Shown: piece by piece, positions 32,135-40,241 of the stretch | Numbering within the stretch: position 1 is the first letter of the stretch | Layout of the letters: the number at the start of each line of letters is the position of its first letter | Source of the DNA: Alphaproteobacteria bacterium | Lineage (GTDB): Bacteria; Pseudomonadota; Alphaproteobacteria; DSM-16000; Inquilinaceae | Direction: 5' to 3' | Length of the DNA: 64,000 nucleotides | Assembly: GCA_009909005.1 (NCBI GenBank) | Contig: JAAAOG010000064.1 | Location: forward strand, 1 to 64,000 | Position numbers and translations under genes: made by a program | Notes under the pieces: generated by a model | Databases searched by the model: none | What the model saw: only the letters and a program-made list of their open reading frames with translations | Told to the model about the DNA's origin: nothing

Positions 32135-33001
32135 ATGGACGCCGCCATTATGGACGGACGGGTCGCGGATCACGCGCCGACTGATCACCGTGGCGACGCG
32201 GCGGTGCCGCATCCGCTGGTTGCCGCCCACGACCTGTCGCTGGTCTTCGACGCCGCCGACGGCCCGGTCCATGCGCTCAGCGAGGTCAATCTCTCCATTG
32301 CCCGGCACGATTTCGTCTCGCTGATCGGCCCCTCCGGCTGCGGCAAGACCACGCTGCTGCGGGTCATCGCCGACCTGGTCAAGCCGACCGGCGGGTCGAT
32401 CCTGGTCGACGGCGGCACGCCCGAGCAGGCGCGGCTCGACCGCTCTTACGGCTATGTCTTCCAGGCGCCGGCGCTCTACCCCTGGCGCAGCGTCCGGCGC
32501 AATGTCGAGCTGCCGCTGGAGATCATGGGCCTGCCGGCCGCCAGGCGGCGGGACAGCGCCCGCGCGGCGCTGGCCACCGTCGGGCTGGACGGCTTCGAAA
32601 ACAAGTTTCCCTGGCAGCTGTCGGGCGGCATGCAGCAGCGCGTCTCCATCGCCCGGGCCCTGGGCTTCGAGCCCGAACTCCTGCTGATGGACGAACCCTT
32701 CGGCGCGCTCGACGAGATCACCCGCGACGGCCTGAACATGCACCTGCACGAGCTGTGGAAACGCACAAGGCTGACGGTGATCTTCGTCACCCATTCGATC
32801 CCGGAGGCGGTGTTCCTCTCCACCCATATCGTCGTGATGTCGCCGCGGCCCGGGCGCATCACCCAGGTGATCGAGAATACCCTGCCGCGCGACCGCGAGC
32901 TCGACATGCGCGAGACGCCGGACTTCCTGCAGATCGCCCACCAGGTGCGGGAAGGGCTGCGGGCCGGCCATTCCTATGACGGGGCGACGGGCCCCACATG
33001 A
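32135..33001 (+). CDS. ABC transporter ATP-binding protein (NMT1/THI5-type uptake system)
   Basis: This 288-aa ATPase energises the importer encoded downstream. Walker A is GPSGCGKTT, the signature is LSGGMQQRVSIARAL, and Walker B is LLLMDEPFGALDE, followed by the switch His in VTHSIPEA. The sequence is of the nitrate/sulfonate/taurine class. The N-terminal ~25 residues are extra. Its stop overlaps the next gene start by ATGA, so translation is coupled. A role with PreA in uptake of a pyrimidine or related base is inferred from position only. Confidence 0.88.
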   Translation: MDAAIMDGRVADHAPTDHRGDAAVPHPLVAAHDLSLVFDAADGPVHALSEVNLSIARHDFVSLIGPSGCGKTTLLRVIADLVKPTGGSILVDGGTPEQARLDRSYGYVFQAPALYPWRSVRRNVELPLEIMGLPAARRRDSARAALATVGLDGFENKFPWQLSGGMQQRVSIARALGFEPELLLMDEPFGALDEITRDGLNMHLHELWKRTRLTVIFVTHSIPEAVFLSTHIVVMSPRPGRITQVIENTLPRDRELDMRETPDFLQIAHQVREGLRAGHSYDGATGPT

Positions 33002-33936
33002 CCGAGCTCGCCGTCCCCGCCACCCGTCTGCGCACGCCGCCGGCCGGCGCCAGCCTCGCCCGGCAGCTGGTGCGCGGCCGTACCCTGCCGACCCTCACGG
33101 TGCTGGCGGCGATCATCGTCATCTGGTTTGCCGGCGCGGTCTATCTCAACGCGCCGCGCACCATCGAGGCCTTCGAGCGCCAGGAGATCGCCTGGACCTT
33201 CGGCCAGCTGGTCGAGGCGACATGGTCGATGGAGCGGCCGGTGCTGCCCACGCCAGCCCAGGTCTTCGCCGATATCTGGGCGAACACCGTGGAGCGTAGC
33301 GTCACCAGCCGCCGCAGCCTGGTTTTCCATGCCTGGGTGACCTTCAGCTCGACGGCCGTCGGCTTTCTCATCGGCTCGGCGCTGGGCGTGCTGATCGCCG
33401 TCGGCATGGTGCATGTGCGCACCCTCGACCGCTCGCTGATGCCGTGGGTGATCGCCTCCCAGGCGGTGCCGATCCTCGCCATCGCCCCGATGATCGTCGT
33501 GGTGCTGGGCAATATCGGCCTGACCGGGCTGGTGCCGAAGGCGATCATCTCCGCCTATCTCAGCTTCTTCCCCGTCACCATCGGCATGGTCAAGGGCCTG
33601 CGCGCGCCGGACCCGCTGCAACTCGACCTGATGCGGACCTACAGCGCCGACCGGGCGCAGGTGTTCTGGAAGCTGCGCTGGCCGGCCTCGGTGCCCTTCC
33701 TCTTCCCGAGCCTGAAGGTCGGCATCGCCCTGGCGCTGGTCGGCGCCATCGTCGGCGAGCTGCCGACCGGCGCGCAGGCCGGGCTGGGGGCGCGCCTGCT
33801 CACCGGCTCCTATTTCGGGCAGACGGTGCAGCTCTGGTCGGCACTGATCATGGCGGCGCTGCTGGCGCTGGTCTGCATTCTGCTGGTGACATTGGCCGAG
33901 AGGCTGGTGCTGGCGGCGCGGGGGACCCCGCCATGA
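32998..33936 (+). CDS. ABC transporter permease (first)
   Basis: This 312-aa permease of the binding-protein-dependent type has about six TM segments. The ATPase-contact EAA loop reads LDLMRTYSADRAQVFWKLRWP in the cytoplasmic region between later helices. A longer region between the first and second TM contains VLPTPAQVFADIW. It overlaps both neighbours by ATGA. It probably forms a heterodimer with the next permease. Confidence 0.88.
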   Translation: MTELAVPATRLRTPPAGASLARQLVRGRTLPTLTVLAAIIVIWFAGAVYLNAPRTIEAFERQEIAWTFGQLVEATWSMERPVLPTPAQVFADIWANTVERSVTSRRSLVFHAWVTFSSTAVGFLIGSALGVLIAVGMVHVRTLDRSLMPWVIASQAVPILAIAPMIVVVLGNIGLTGLVPKAIISAYLSFFPVTIGMVKGLRAPDPLQLDLMRTYSADRAQVFWKLRWPASVPFLFPSLKVGIALALVGAIVGELPTGAQAGLGARLLTGSYFGQTVQLWSALIMAALLALVCILLVTLAERLVLAARGTPP

Positions 33937-35084
33937 GCGCGGCCCGGCCGGCGGAGCGGGTCTCGGTGCCCGGGCTGATCGCCGTGCCGATCCTGGCGGC
34001 GATCGCACTTGCCGCGCCGGCCGGTATTTCAGCCGAGGGCGCATCGGATTACCTGGTGCGGGACGGGGCAGACGCCCTGCTGGCGGTCATGGCGCTGGGC
34101 GCCCTGGCGGTCGGTCTGGCCCTGCCGCACCGGTTGGGCCGGACGCTGGAAGCCCTGGCGGTCGGCGGCAGCGGCGTGCTGCTCGGCCTGCTTCTCCTCG
34201 ACCGGCTGCGCGACGGCCTGATGTTCCGGGTCGAGGGCATCGCCACCTGGGCAGTGCTGCTGCTGATCGCCGCCGCGCTCTGGCGGGCCATGGACCGGCT
34301 CTCCGCCCTGCCGGCGCGCTGGACCTTCGTCGTCCTGCCGCTGCTGTTCGGCGGCCTTCTGGTCTATCTCTGGGAAGCGCTGACGGTGGGCTTCCGGGTG
34401 CCGGCGATCCTGCTGCCGCCGCCCAGCGTCATCCTCGACACCGTCATCGCCGATGCGGCGACGCTCTGGGTGGATTTCGAGCAGACCTTCATCCGCTCGG
34501 CCGTGCCCGGCTTTCTCATCGGCTGCAGCGCCGGCTTCCTCACCGCCGTCGCCATCGACCGCTCGCCCTTCCTGCAGCGCGGGCTGCTGCCGCTGGGCTC
34601 GCTGGTCAGCGCCATGCCGATCGTCGGCATCGCGCCGATCATGGTGATGTGGTTCGGCTTCGACTGGCAGTCCAAGGCGGCTGTGGTCGTGGTCATGACC
34701 TTCTTCCCGATGCTGGTCAACGCCACCGCCGGGCTGCAGGCGACCGGTGCCATGGAGCGCGAGCTGATGCGCTCCTACGCGGCGAGCTATTGGCAGACGC
34801 TGATCAAGCTGCGGCTGCCGGGGGCGCTGCCCTTCATCTTCAACGCCTTGAAGCTGAACGCCACCCTGGCGCTGATCGGCGCCATCGTCGCCGAGTTCTT
34901 CGGCACGCCGATCTACGGGATGGGCTTTCGCATCAGCACCGAGGTGGCGCGGCTGAATGTCGACAAGGTCTGGGCGACCATCGCCGTGGCGGCGATGGCC
35001 GGCACGGCCTCCTATGGGCTGCTGGTGCTGCTCGAACGCCGCACGACGTTCTGGCACCCCTCGCAGCGCAAATCCGACCGGTAG
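33933..35084 (+). CDS. ABC transporter permease (second, with extra N-terminal helices)
   Basis: This 383-aa permease has the normal six-helix core in its C-terminal two-thirds, starting near LPPPSVILDTVI. The EAA loop reads RELMRSYAASYWQTLIKLRLP. The N-terminal ~150 residues add about four hydrophobic helices not found in standard permeases of ~260 aa. A longer frame upstream lies inside the first permease and is not used. The substrate is expected to match that of the NMT1-type binding protein downstream. Confidence 0.88.
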   Translation: MSAARPAERVSVPGLIAVPILAAIALAAPAGISAEGASDYLVRDGADALLAVMALGALAVGLALPHRLGRTLEALAVGGSGVLLGLLLLDRLRDGLMFRVEGIATWAVLLLIAAALWRAMDRLSALPARWTFVVLPLLFGGLLVYLWEALTVGFRVPAILLPPPSVILDTVIADAATLWVDFEQTFIRSAVPGFLIGCSAGFLTAVAIDRSPFLQRGLLPLGSLVSAMPIVGIAPIMVMWFGFDWQSKAAVVVVMTFFPMLVNATAGLQATGAMERELMRSYAASYWQTLIKLRLPGALPFIFNALKLNATLALIGAIVAEFFGTPIYGMGFRISTEVARLNVDKVWATIAVAAMAGTASYGLLVLLERRTTFWHPSQRKSDR

Positions 35085-35141
35085 AGGGGAGAACCGGCGG
35101 ACGCGGCGAACAACAACGGGAAGAACAGGAAAGGCAGAAAG

Positions 35142-36149
35142 ATGAAAACGCTTCGGTTGGTTTCGGCGACGGCTCTGGCGATCGGTATGGGGAGCGGCAG
35201 CGCGCAGGCGCTGGATGATTTCACCCTGCAACTGAAATGGGTCACGCAGGCGCAGTTCGCCGGCTATTACGCCGCCCAGGATCAGGGCTTCTACGAAGAT
35301 TTCGGCCTCGACGTGACCATTATGCCGGGCGGGCCCGACATCGCGCCGCCGCAGGTGATCGCCGCCGGCGGTGCGGACGTCATCGTCGAGTGGATGCCGG
35401 CGGCCATGGCGGCGCGCGAGCGCGGCGTGCCGTTGGTCAATGTCGCGCAGTTCTTCGACCGCTCCGGCATGATGCTGACCTGCCGGGCGGACAGCGGGAT
35501 CGAATCGCCGGAGGACTTCGCCGGCCACACGCTGGGCGTCTGGTTTGCCGGCAACGAATATCCCTTCCTTTCGTGGATGAGCCGGCTGGGCTATTCGACC
35601 AGCGGCCCGGACGCCGATGTCGAGGTGCTGCGCCAGGGCTTCAATGTCGACCCGCTGCTGCAGAACCAGGCCTCCTGCATCTCGACGATGATCTATAACG
35701 AGTACTGGCAGGTGGTCGACGCCGGCCTCCCCGAGGACGAGCTGGTCACCTTCTTCTACGAGGACCAGGGGGTGGCGACGCTGGAAGACGGCCTTTACGC
35801 CCTGGAAGACCAGTTGCAGGATCCGGAATACGTCGACAAACTGGCGCGCTTCGTTGCCGCCTCGGCGCAGGGCTGGGCCTGGGCGATCGACAATATCGAC
35901 GCCGCGGCCGAGATCGTCGTCGAGAACGACATGGCCGGCGCCGCGACCTTCGAGGTGCAGCGCCGCCAGCTGGAGAACATCGCGACGCTGATTACCGCAC
36001 CGCCGGAGGAGATGGGCTATCTCGACCCGGAAGACTATGAGCGGACCATCGAGGTGCTGCTGAGCGGTGACAGCGACCCGGTGATCACCGAGGATCCCGG
36101 CGACGCCGCCTGGACCCATGAGGTGTGGGAGCAGGGCATGACGCAGTAA
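35142..36149 (+). CDS. NMT1/THI5-type ABC substrate-binding protein
   Basis: This 335-aa periplasmic binding protein has a signal peptide ending near GSAQA (residue 23). The family start is LQLKWVTQAQFAGYYAAQDQ, followed by GFYEDFGLDVTI. Related proteins bind pyrimidine precursors of thiamine, riboflavin or similar ring compounds. NYLxxG-type contact residues cannot be assigned by eye. With preA nearby, a pyrimidine is a reasonable guess. It is the last gene of the four-gene transporter set. Confidence 0.85.
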   Translation: MKTLRLVSATALAIGMGSGSAQALDDFTLQLKWVTQAQFAGYYAAQDQGFYEDFGLDVTIMPGGPDIAPPQVIAAGGADVIVEWMPAAMAARERGVPLVNVAQFFDRSGMMLTCRADSGIESPEDFAGHTLGVWFAGNEYPFLSWMSRLGYSTSGPDADVEVLRQGFNVDPLLQNQASCISTMIYNEYWQVVDAGLPEDELVTFFYEDQGVATLEDGLYALEDQLQDPEYVDKLARFVAASAQGWAWAIDNIDAAAEIVVENDMAGAATFEVQRRQLENIATLITAPPEEMGYLDPEDYERTIEVLLSGDSDPVITEDPGDAAWTHEVWEQGMTQ

Positions 36150-36181
36150 GGCCGCGCCCGGCGGCCCGGGAAGGAGCGTGC

Positions 36182-37078
36182 ATGGAGCGATCCGGCGTGA
36201 CCGTGTTCGGCGGCACGGGCTATCTCGGCCGCCGGATCGTCGCGCAGATGCGGGCCGCCGGCTTCGACGTGCGGGTGGCGGTCCGCCGGCCGGACCGGGT
36301 GCCGGCCGGTGCCGGGATCGAGCCCATTCGGGCCGACATCCGGGACGGGCCTTCGGTGTCGGCGGCGGTGGCCGGTGCAGCCGCCGTGATCAACGCCGTC
36401 AGCCTCTATCACGAGCGCGGCGACCTCACCTTCCGCAGCATCCATGTCGAGGGTGCCGGCCGGGTGGCGGCGGAAGCCGCCCGGGCCGGGGTCGGGCCGC
36501 TCGTCCACCTTTCGGGCATCGGTGCCGATCCACGGTCGCGCTCGCCCTATGTCCGCAGCCGCGGCCTGGGCGAGGCGGCGGTCCGCGCGGCTTTCGAGCG
36601 CGCGGTGCTGTTGCGGCCGAGCGCGCTGTTCGGTCCCGACGACGCCCTGCTCGGCACCCTGATCCGGCTGGCCGGCCGGGCGCCGGTCATCCCGCTCTTC
36701 GGCACCGGACGGACGCGGCTGCAGCCGGTGTTCGTCGAGGATGTCGCAGCGGCGGCCGTGCAGGTGGTGAGCCGGCCCCGGGCGCCGGAACCGGTCTATG
36801 AGCTGGGCGGGCCGGAAATCCTGAGTTATCGGGCCTTGCTGGAGCGGGTGATGCAGGCCACCGGACGCCGCCGGCCGCTGATCCCCGTGCCCTTTACGGT
36901 CTGGCGCGCCCTCGCCGCGGCGATGAAAAAACTGCCGGCGCCGCCGCTGACCGAGGGCCAGGTGGCCCTCATGGTCCGCGACAATGTCGCGGCCTCCGAG
37001 CTGCCGGGCCTGGCCGATCTCGATATCCCCGCCACCGGCATCGACACGGTCCTGCCCCCCGCAGGACCGCCGCGCTGA
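36182..37078 (+). CDS. NAD(P)-binding protein, NDUFA9/atypical SDR type
   Basis: This 298-aa Rossmann protein starts VTVFGGTGYLGRRIV, the glycine-rich dinucleotide site of atypical short-chain dehydrogenases. The segment NAVSLYHERGDLTFRSIHVE and the downstream LRPSALFGPDDALLGTL are like complex I NDUFA9-type and epimerase proteins. The YxxxK catalytic pair is replaced by YVRSRGLGE, so it may bind rather than turn over a cofactor. It starts 32 bp after the binding protein with GAAGGAG upstream, so it may be co-transcribed. Confidence 0.78.
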   Translation: MERSGVTVFGGTGYLGRRIVAQMRAAGFDVRVAVRRPDRVPAGAGIEPIRADIRDGPSVSAAVAGAAAVINAVSLYHERGDLTFRSIHVEGAGRVAAEAARAGVGPLVHLSGIGADPRSRSPYVRSRGLGEAAVRAAFERAVLLRPSALFGPDDALLGTLIRLAGRAPVIPLFGTGRTRLQPVFVEDVAAAAVQVVSRPRAPEPVYELGGPEILSYRALLERVMQATGRRRPLIPVPFTVWRALAAAMKKLPAPPLTEGQVALMVRDNVAASELPGLADLDIPATGIDTVLPPAGPPR

Positions 37079-37426
37079 GACGCCCGCGCTGGCCTGTTAT
37101 CGAGCCTGTCTTTTCCGAATGAGAAGCTTTCTCTACGGGCTTTAAGAAGTTCCGTCTCCTTGGCGAAATGGCGCAATGTTCAATGCGTCGACCTGTGGAG
37201 TTGTCCCCAGGAATGCGTTTTGATGATGGTGTAGCCATGTGTGCGCCTCAAATTTATATTTAGAAATTCTCGCCAGAAGGGGGGCTGGTGTCTTCCGTTG
37301 TTGGGCCTAAGCTTCATTGGCTACCTTTCCCTGCTGATCTGCTAACAGAGGTTTAGAGTTGATCTTGACTGCTTAGCCTGCTGAGAGTAGGCTAATCGTG
37401 ATCTTTGTAATTGAAAGGGTGACACC
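37079..37426. promoter_or_regulatory. AT-richer intergenic region with promoter and inverted repeat
   Basis: These 348 bp mark the change to AT-richer sequence. TTGACT at 37365-37370 and TAGGCT at 37388-37393 are 17 nt apart and could drive the lipoprotein gene. The inverted repeat TAGCCT (37374-37379) / AGGCTA (37389-37394) covers the spacer and -10 and could be a repressor site. No gene was found in the rest. Confidence 0.45.
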
Positions 37427-38041
37427 ATGATTGATCGCGAGAGTGATGTGTCGGGCTCAGATTTAATGCGCCGCACCAGCTGCGTTTTGGTCTGTGCCTT
37501 TGCGCTGGGCACGGCGGGATGCAATACGCTGAATAATCAGCAGGTTGGCACCGGTGTCGGGGGCGCAGTGGGCGCAACCCTGGGTGCGGTAATTGGAAAT
37601 GAGTTGGGAGGGACGACAGGAGCCATCATTGCCGGTATAGGCGGGGGGGTCCTAGGCGGCTTGATTGGCGGAGAGATTGGCAGGCAGCTGGACGAAGCTG
37701 ACAGGGAGCGGGCATCGCAAGCCACTCTCCAAGCTCTGGAGCGAAGCGAAGTTGAAGTCGCTTCAGCTCCGCGACCCGCTGTTCGGGAATCTCTTCCAAC
37801 CTCTTCGCGTCCTCGGCGCCAGCCTGAGGCTGTCGTTTCGTCCTCTCCCGTTGTCGCCTGGGACAGCGATGAGAATGAGGACGTAAACGGAACCGCCCAG
37901 GTGGTCGATGCGGAAGTCGATACGGCCAACCGGGAGTGTCGCACGGTTCGGGAAATCGCCTATATTGGCGGTGAAGAAATCGCACAGAACACCCGATATT
38001 GCCGCGACCCGGAAGGTTCCGGCTGGACCAAAGTCGCCTGA
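37427..38041 (+). CDS. Glycine-zipper lipoprotein
   Basis: This 204-aa predicted lipoprotein has the lipobox LGTAGC with Cys32 as the acylated residue. A Gly-rich zipper follows (GTGVGGAVGATLGAVIGNEL, then a second run containing IGGGVLGGLIGGEIGRQLD), as in outer-membrane proteins of the glycine-zipper 2TM group. The C-terminal half has a disordered linker and a small domain ending CRTVREIAYIGGEEIAQN, similar to the ends of 17-kDa surface antigens. GAAAGGG precedes the ATG at 37427; the next ATG (37466) has no ribosome site. Confidence 0.8.
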   Translation: MIDRESDVSGSDLMRRTSCVLVCAFALGTAGCNTLNNQQVGTGVGGAVGATLGAVIGNELGGTTGAIIAGIGGGVLGGLIGGEIGRQLDEADRERASQATLQALERSEVEVASAPRPAVRESLPTSSRPRRQPEAVVSSSPVVAWDSDENEDVNGTAQVVDAEVDTANRECRTVREIAYIGGEEIAQNTRYCRDPEGSGWTKVA

Positions 38042-38055
38042 TATAAGCGAGGAAC

Positions 38056-38802
38056 ATGCAAATGCCGAGAGCGCAACCGAAAACCGGACGCAAATTGTCG
38101 GCCGCAAAGCTGGCGGGAATGCTCATGGCATCGCTCACGACGCTCGGCTCCGGCTTTTCAGCTGCGCAGGAGCATTGTCCGTCGTCACAGGGAGGCGCAT
38201 TCAATTCGCCTATGGCCTTCCATGTTATGTCCCCGGACGACAATCGGGACGTTCTTTTCGCCGTCGGGGAGATTGTGCCGGGTACGGCGCAAGAGTTTGA
38301 GGAAGCACTGAATGAGGCCGGGCGGATCGACGAGCTCTGGTTCCATTCACCAGGCGGCAATGGGCAAGAGGGGTTGGCGCTTGGCCGGAAGATCCGGGAG
38401 CGAGGGCTGTTCACACGGGTGCCTGCCGGCGCGACCTGCTTCAGCGCCTGTTCTTACGCGTTCCTTGGTGGCGTCCTTCGTGCTGCGCATCCCACCGCCT
38501 GTTACGGCGTTCACATGTTTACCTTTCATGTGGGTGCGGGAAACCTTGCAAGCCACGTAAGGCTGCAACTTGATCAAGTTGAAAATATCAATCAATTACG
38601 GGAAGTCAGCAGGGAGTTGGAACAGTATCTTGACGGTATCGAGCAAGATGCAGCCGAGTTAGCCCGGCATCGGGCAGATTACCTGATTGACATGTCAATA
38701 TCATTGACATTTCTTGTAGTGGCTTTCGAAACGCGCCATGAGGAGCAGTACTGGCTGACACCCGACGATTTGACGCGGTTGAATGTTCTAAACATGCAAT
38801 AA
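38056..38802 (+). CDS. Exported ClpP/crotonase-fold protein
   Basis: This 248-aa protein has an N-terminal export signal and a ClpP-like fold of the periplasmic-predicted COG3904 type. The glycine-rich segment is LWFHSPGGNGQEGLALGR at about residues 94-111. The nucleophile candidate is Ser130 in CFSACSYAF, and His153 in GVHMF is placed as in the ClpP Ser-His pair. It ends in a helical region (residues 165-215) and a hydrophobic stretch. Proteolysis is plausible but unproven. It begins 14 bp after the lipoprotein gene with GAGGAAC upstream, so the two probably form an operon. Confidence 0.7.
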   Translation: MQMPRAQPKTGRKLSAAKLAGMLMASLTTLGSGFSAAQEHCPSSQGGAFNSPMAFHVMSPDDNRDVLFAVGEIVPGTAQEFEEALNEAGRIDELWFHSPGGNGQEGLALGRKIRERGLFTRVPAGATCFSACSYAFLGGVLRAAHPTACYGVHMFTFHVGAGNLASHVRLQLDQVENINQLREVSRELEQYLDGIEQDAAELARHRADYLIDMSISLTFLVVAFETRHEEQYWLTPDDLTRLNVLNMQ

Positions 38803-38873
38803 AACTAAAACGAACTATTTGAACTGTGTGCATCGAGCGGATTACAGCTTTTCCGATTTTAGAGCCAAGAAAG

Positions 38874-38917
38874 AAGGCATTGCTTGTCGAATGCACGCCT
38901 CAAGCAATGCCTTTTTT
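38874..38917. terminator. Bidirectional intrinsic terminator
   Basis: AAGGCATTGCTTG (38874-38886) pairs perfectly with CAAGCAATGCCTT (38901-38913) around a 14-nt loop. A six-T run follows on plus, and a T-rich CTTCTTTCTT run follows on minus. It sits between two convergent genes and should stop both. Confidence 0.85.
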
Positions 38918-38923
38918 AATCAC

Positions 38924-39982
38924 CTATGAAAGCTCGTCCCAATAGGCAGAAAGATGCCGCTGAAGTATCTGGTTATACTCATCCGTCTCACGGAGCGCTC
39001 GCAGACCCTGATTGAAGTGATACAGGATGACGGTTGCGCGGGGATGAGTTTTCGGAACCAGTGCATAGAGTCCCTGGATCGACAAAGCCCGCGGGTGCGC
39101 CGTGATGCGGTCGGACAGCCCCATTCTATGGACTTCCAGTCGCCCCGTGAATTCGTTGATGGTCACGCCGTCGACCTCGCCATCCGCCAGCAGTTCGAAG
39201 CATTCGCGAACAGACCGCGGCTGGACCAACGTAATCTTGTCATGAACCAGCCAGCGACGACCGTTCTGGTCGAGATCGAAGGTATAGTAACCCGCCGGAC
39301 GGCACAGCGTACGGCCTTCCATGTCTTCATCGCGATCGAAGGGGATGGGGTTATCCTCGGAGATGAAGAGCATAACCAGCATCTCGAAGACCTGATCTGA
39401 AAACAGAAATGTCTCACACCGAAAACGGCCATCCTCGGACAGGACAGAGGCGTCGCCGCAGTCAGGCTTCAGCCATGGAAAGCCCATATCGAAAGACCGG
39501 TTCATCAGCAAAGGGTCAAGATGGGACGACCAGTCGTTGATCCATGTGACGCTGTGGGTCGGAGCCATGGGATTGGCATTGAAGGCGGCGTGAACAATCT
39601 CTGTGATCAACCCACCGCCCGAGAGAGTTTCGTCGGTGAACGGCGCGTAATCACTGGCCGTCAGAGATTCAATCTCGCCGGTTGCTTCCGGCGGGATGGG
39701 CACGAATTCCATGCTCGGAGTCAAACAGGGAATCGTGATCTCTGTTCCCGCCTGGATATTTGACGGGCCGCTTGGCAAGGCCTCCTGGTTTTGATAATAA
39801 ATGATGGACCATTGATCAGGATTGGCGTAGGCGCGCCGTGCAAGGTCAGTCAGGGTTTCATTCGGTTGGACGGTATAGGGCTCGTCGCAAGCTGGCACTT
39901 GTGACCATGCGTCGTCGCCCGAGACCAAAATGGCGAAAGCAACCACGCTCGCGAGCAGTAGAGTTCCATGTTTCCTGCACAT
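38924..39982 (-). CDS. Periplasmic LysM + solute-binding (SBP_bac_3-like) protein
   Basis: This 352-aa exported protein has a signal peptide (LLLASVVAFAILVSG, cleavage near DAWSQ). A LysM domain follows from about residue 33 (PYTVQPNETLTDLARRAYAN) to 85 (GTEITIPC). The rest resembles a family 3 solute-binding domain, with DYAPFTDETLSGGGLITEIV early and a final helical part ALVPKTHPRATVILYHFNQG. LysM would tether it to peptidoglycan. The ATG at 39982 has AAGGG upstream; 39997 and 40045 are also open. It lies 197 bp downstream of the STAND gene on the same strand. Confidence 0.72.
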   Translation of the reverse strand: MCRKHGTLLLASVVAFAILVSGDDAWSQVPACDEPYTVQPNETLTDLARRAYANPDQWSIIYYQNQEALPSGPSNIQAGTEITIPCLTPSMEFVPIPPEATGEIESLTASDYAPFTDETLSGGGLITEIVHAAFNANPMAPTHSVTWINDWSSHLDPLLMNRSFDMGFPWLKPDCGDASVLSEDGRFRCETFLFSDQVFEMLVMLFISEDNPIPFDRDEDMEGRTLCRPAGYYTFDLDQNGRRWLVHDKITLVQPRSVRECFELLADGEVDGVTINEFTGRLEVHRMGLSDRITAHPRALSIQGLYALVPKTHPRATVILYHFNQGLRALRETDEYNQILQRHLSAYWDELS

Positions 39983-40241
39983 CTTTGCGCCCTTCATTTC
40001 CGCAGTCTCGACCAAAACGTCAACACGCGTCTGTTTGACATCCAACTTTACATCCTACACGTTAACATCGTTCCGCCTTGGCCTGCAACTGAATTCATTA
40101 GCAGAACTGGTAGCGAGCTATCCGCGATCGCCTATTCCCGCCGGGTGCAGCGACGAATGTCTGAAATGGAGGTTTCGGATCTAAGCGAATAGCCCGGCTT
40201 GATGGCTTTGGTCAAGATTGTCCGGCCGTGATGAAGGGGTA

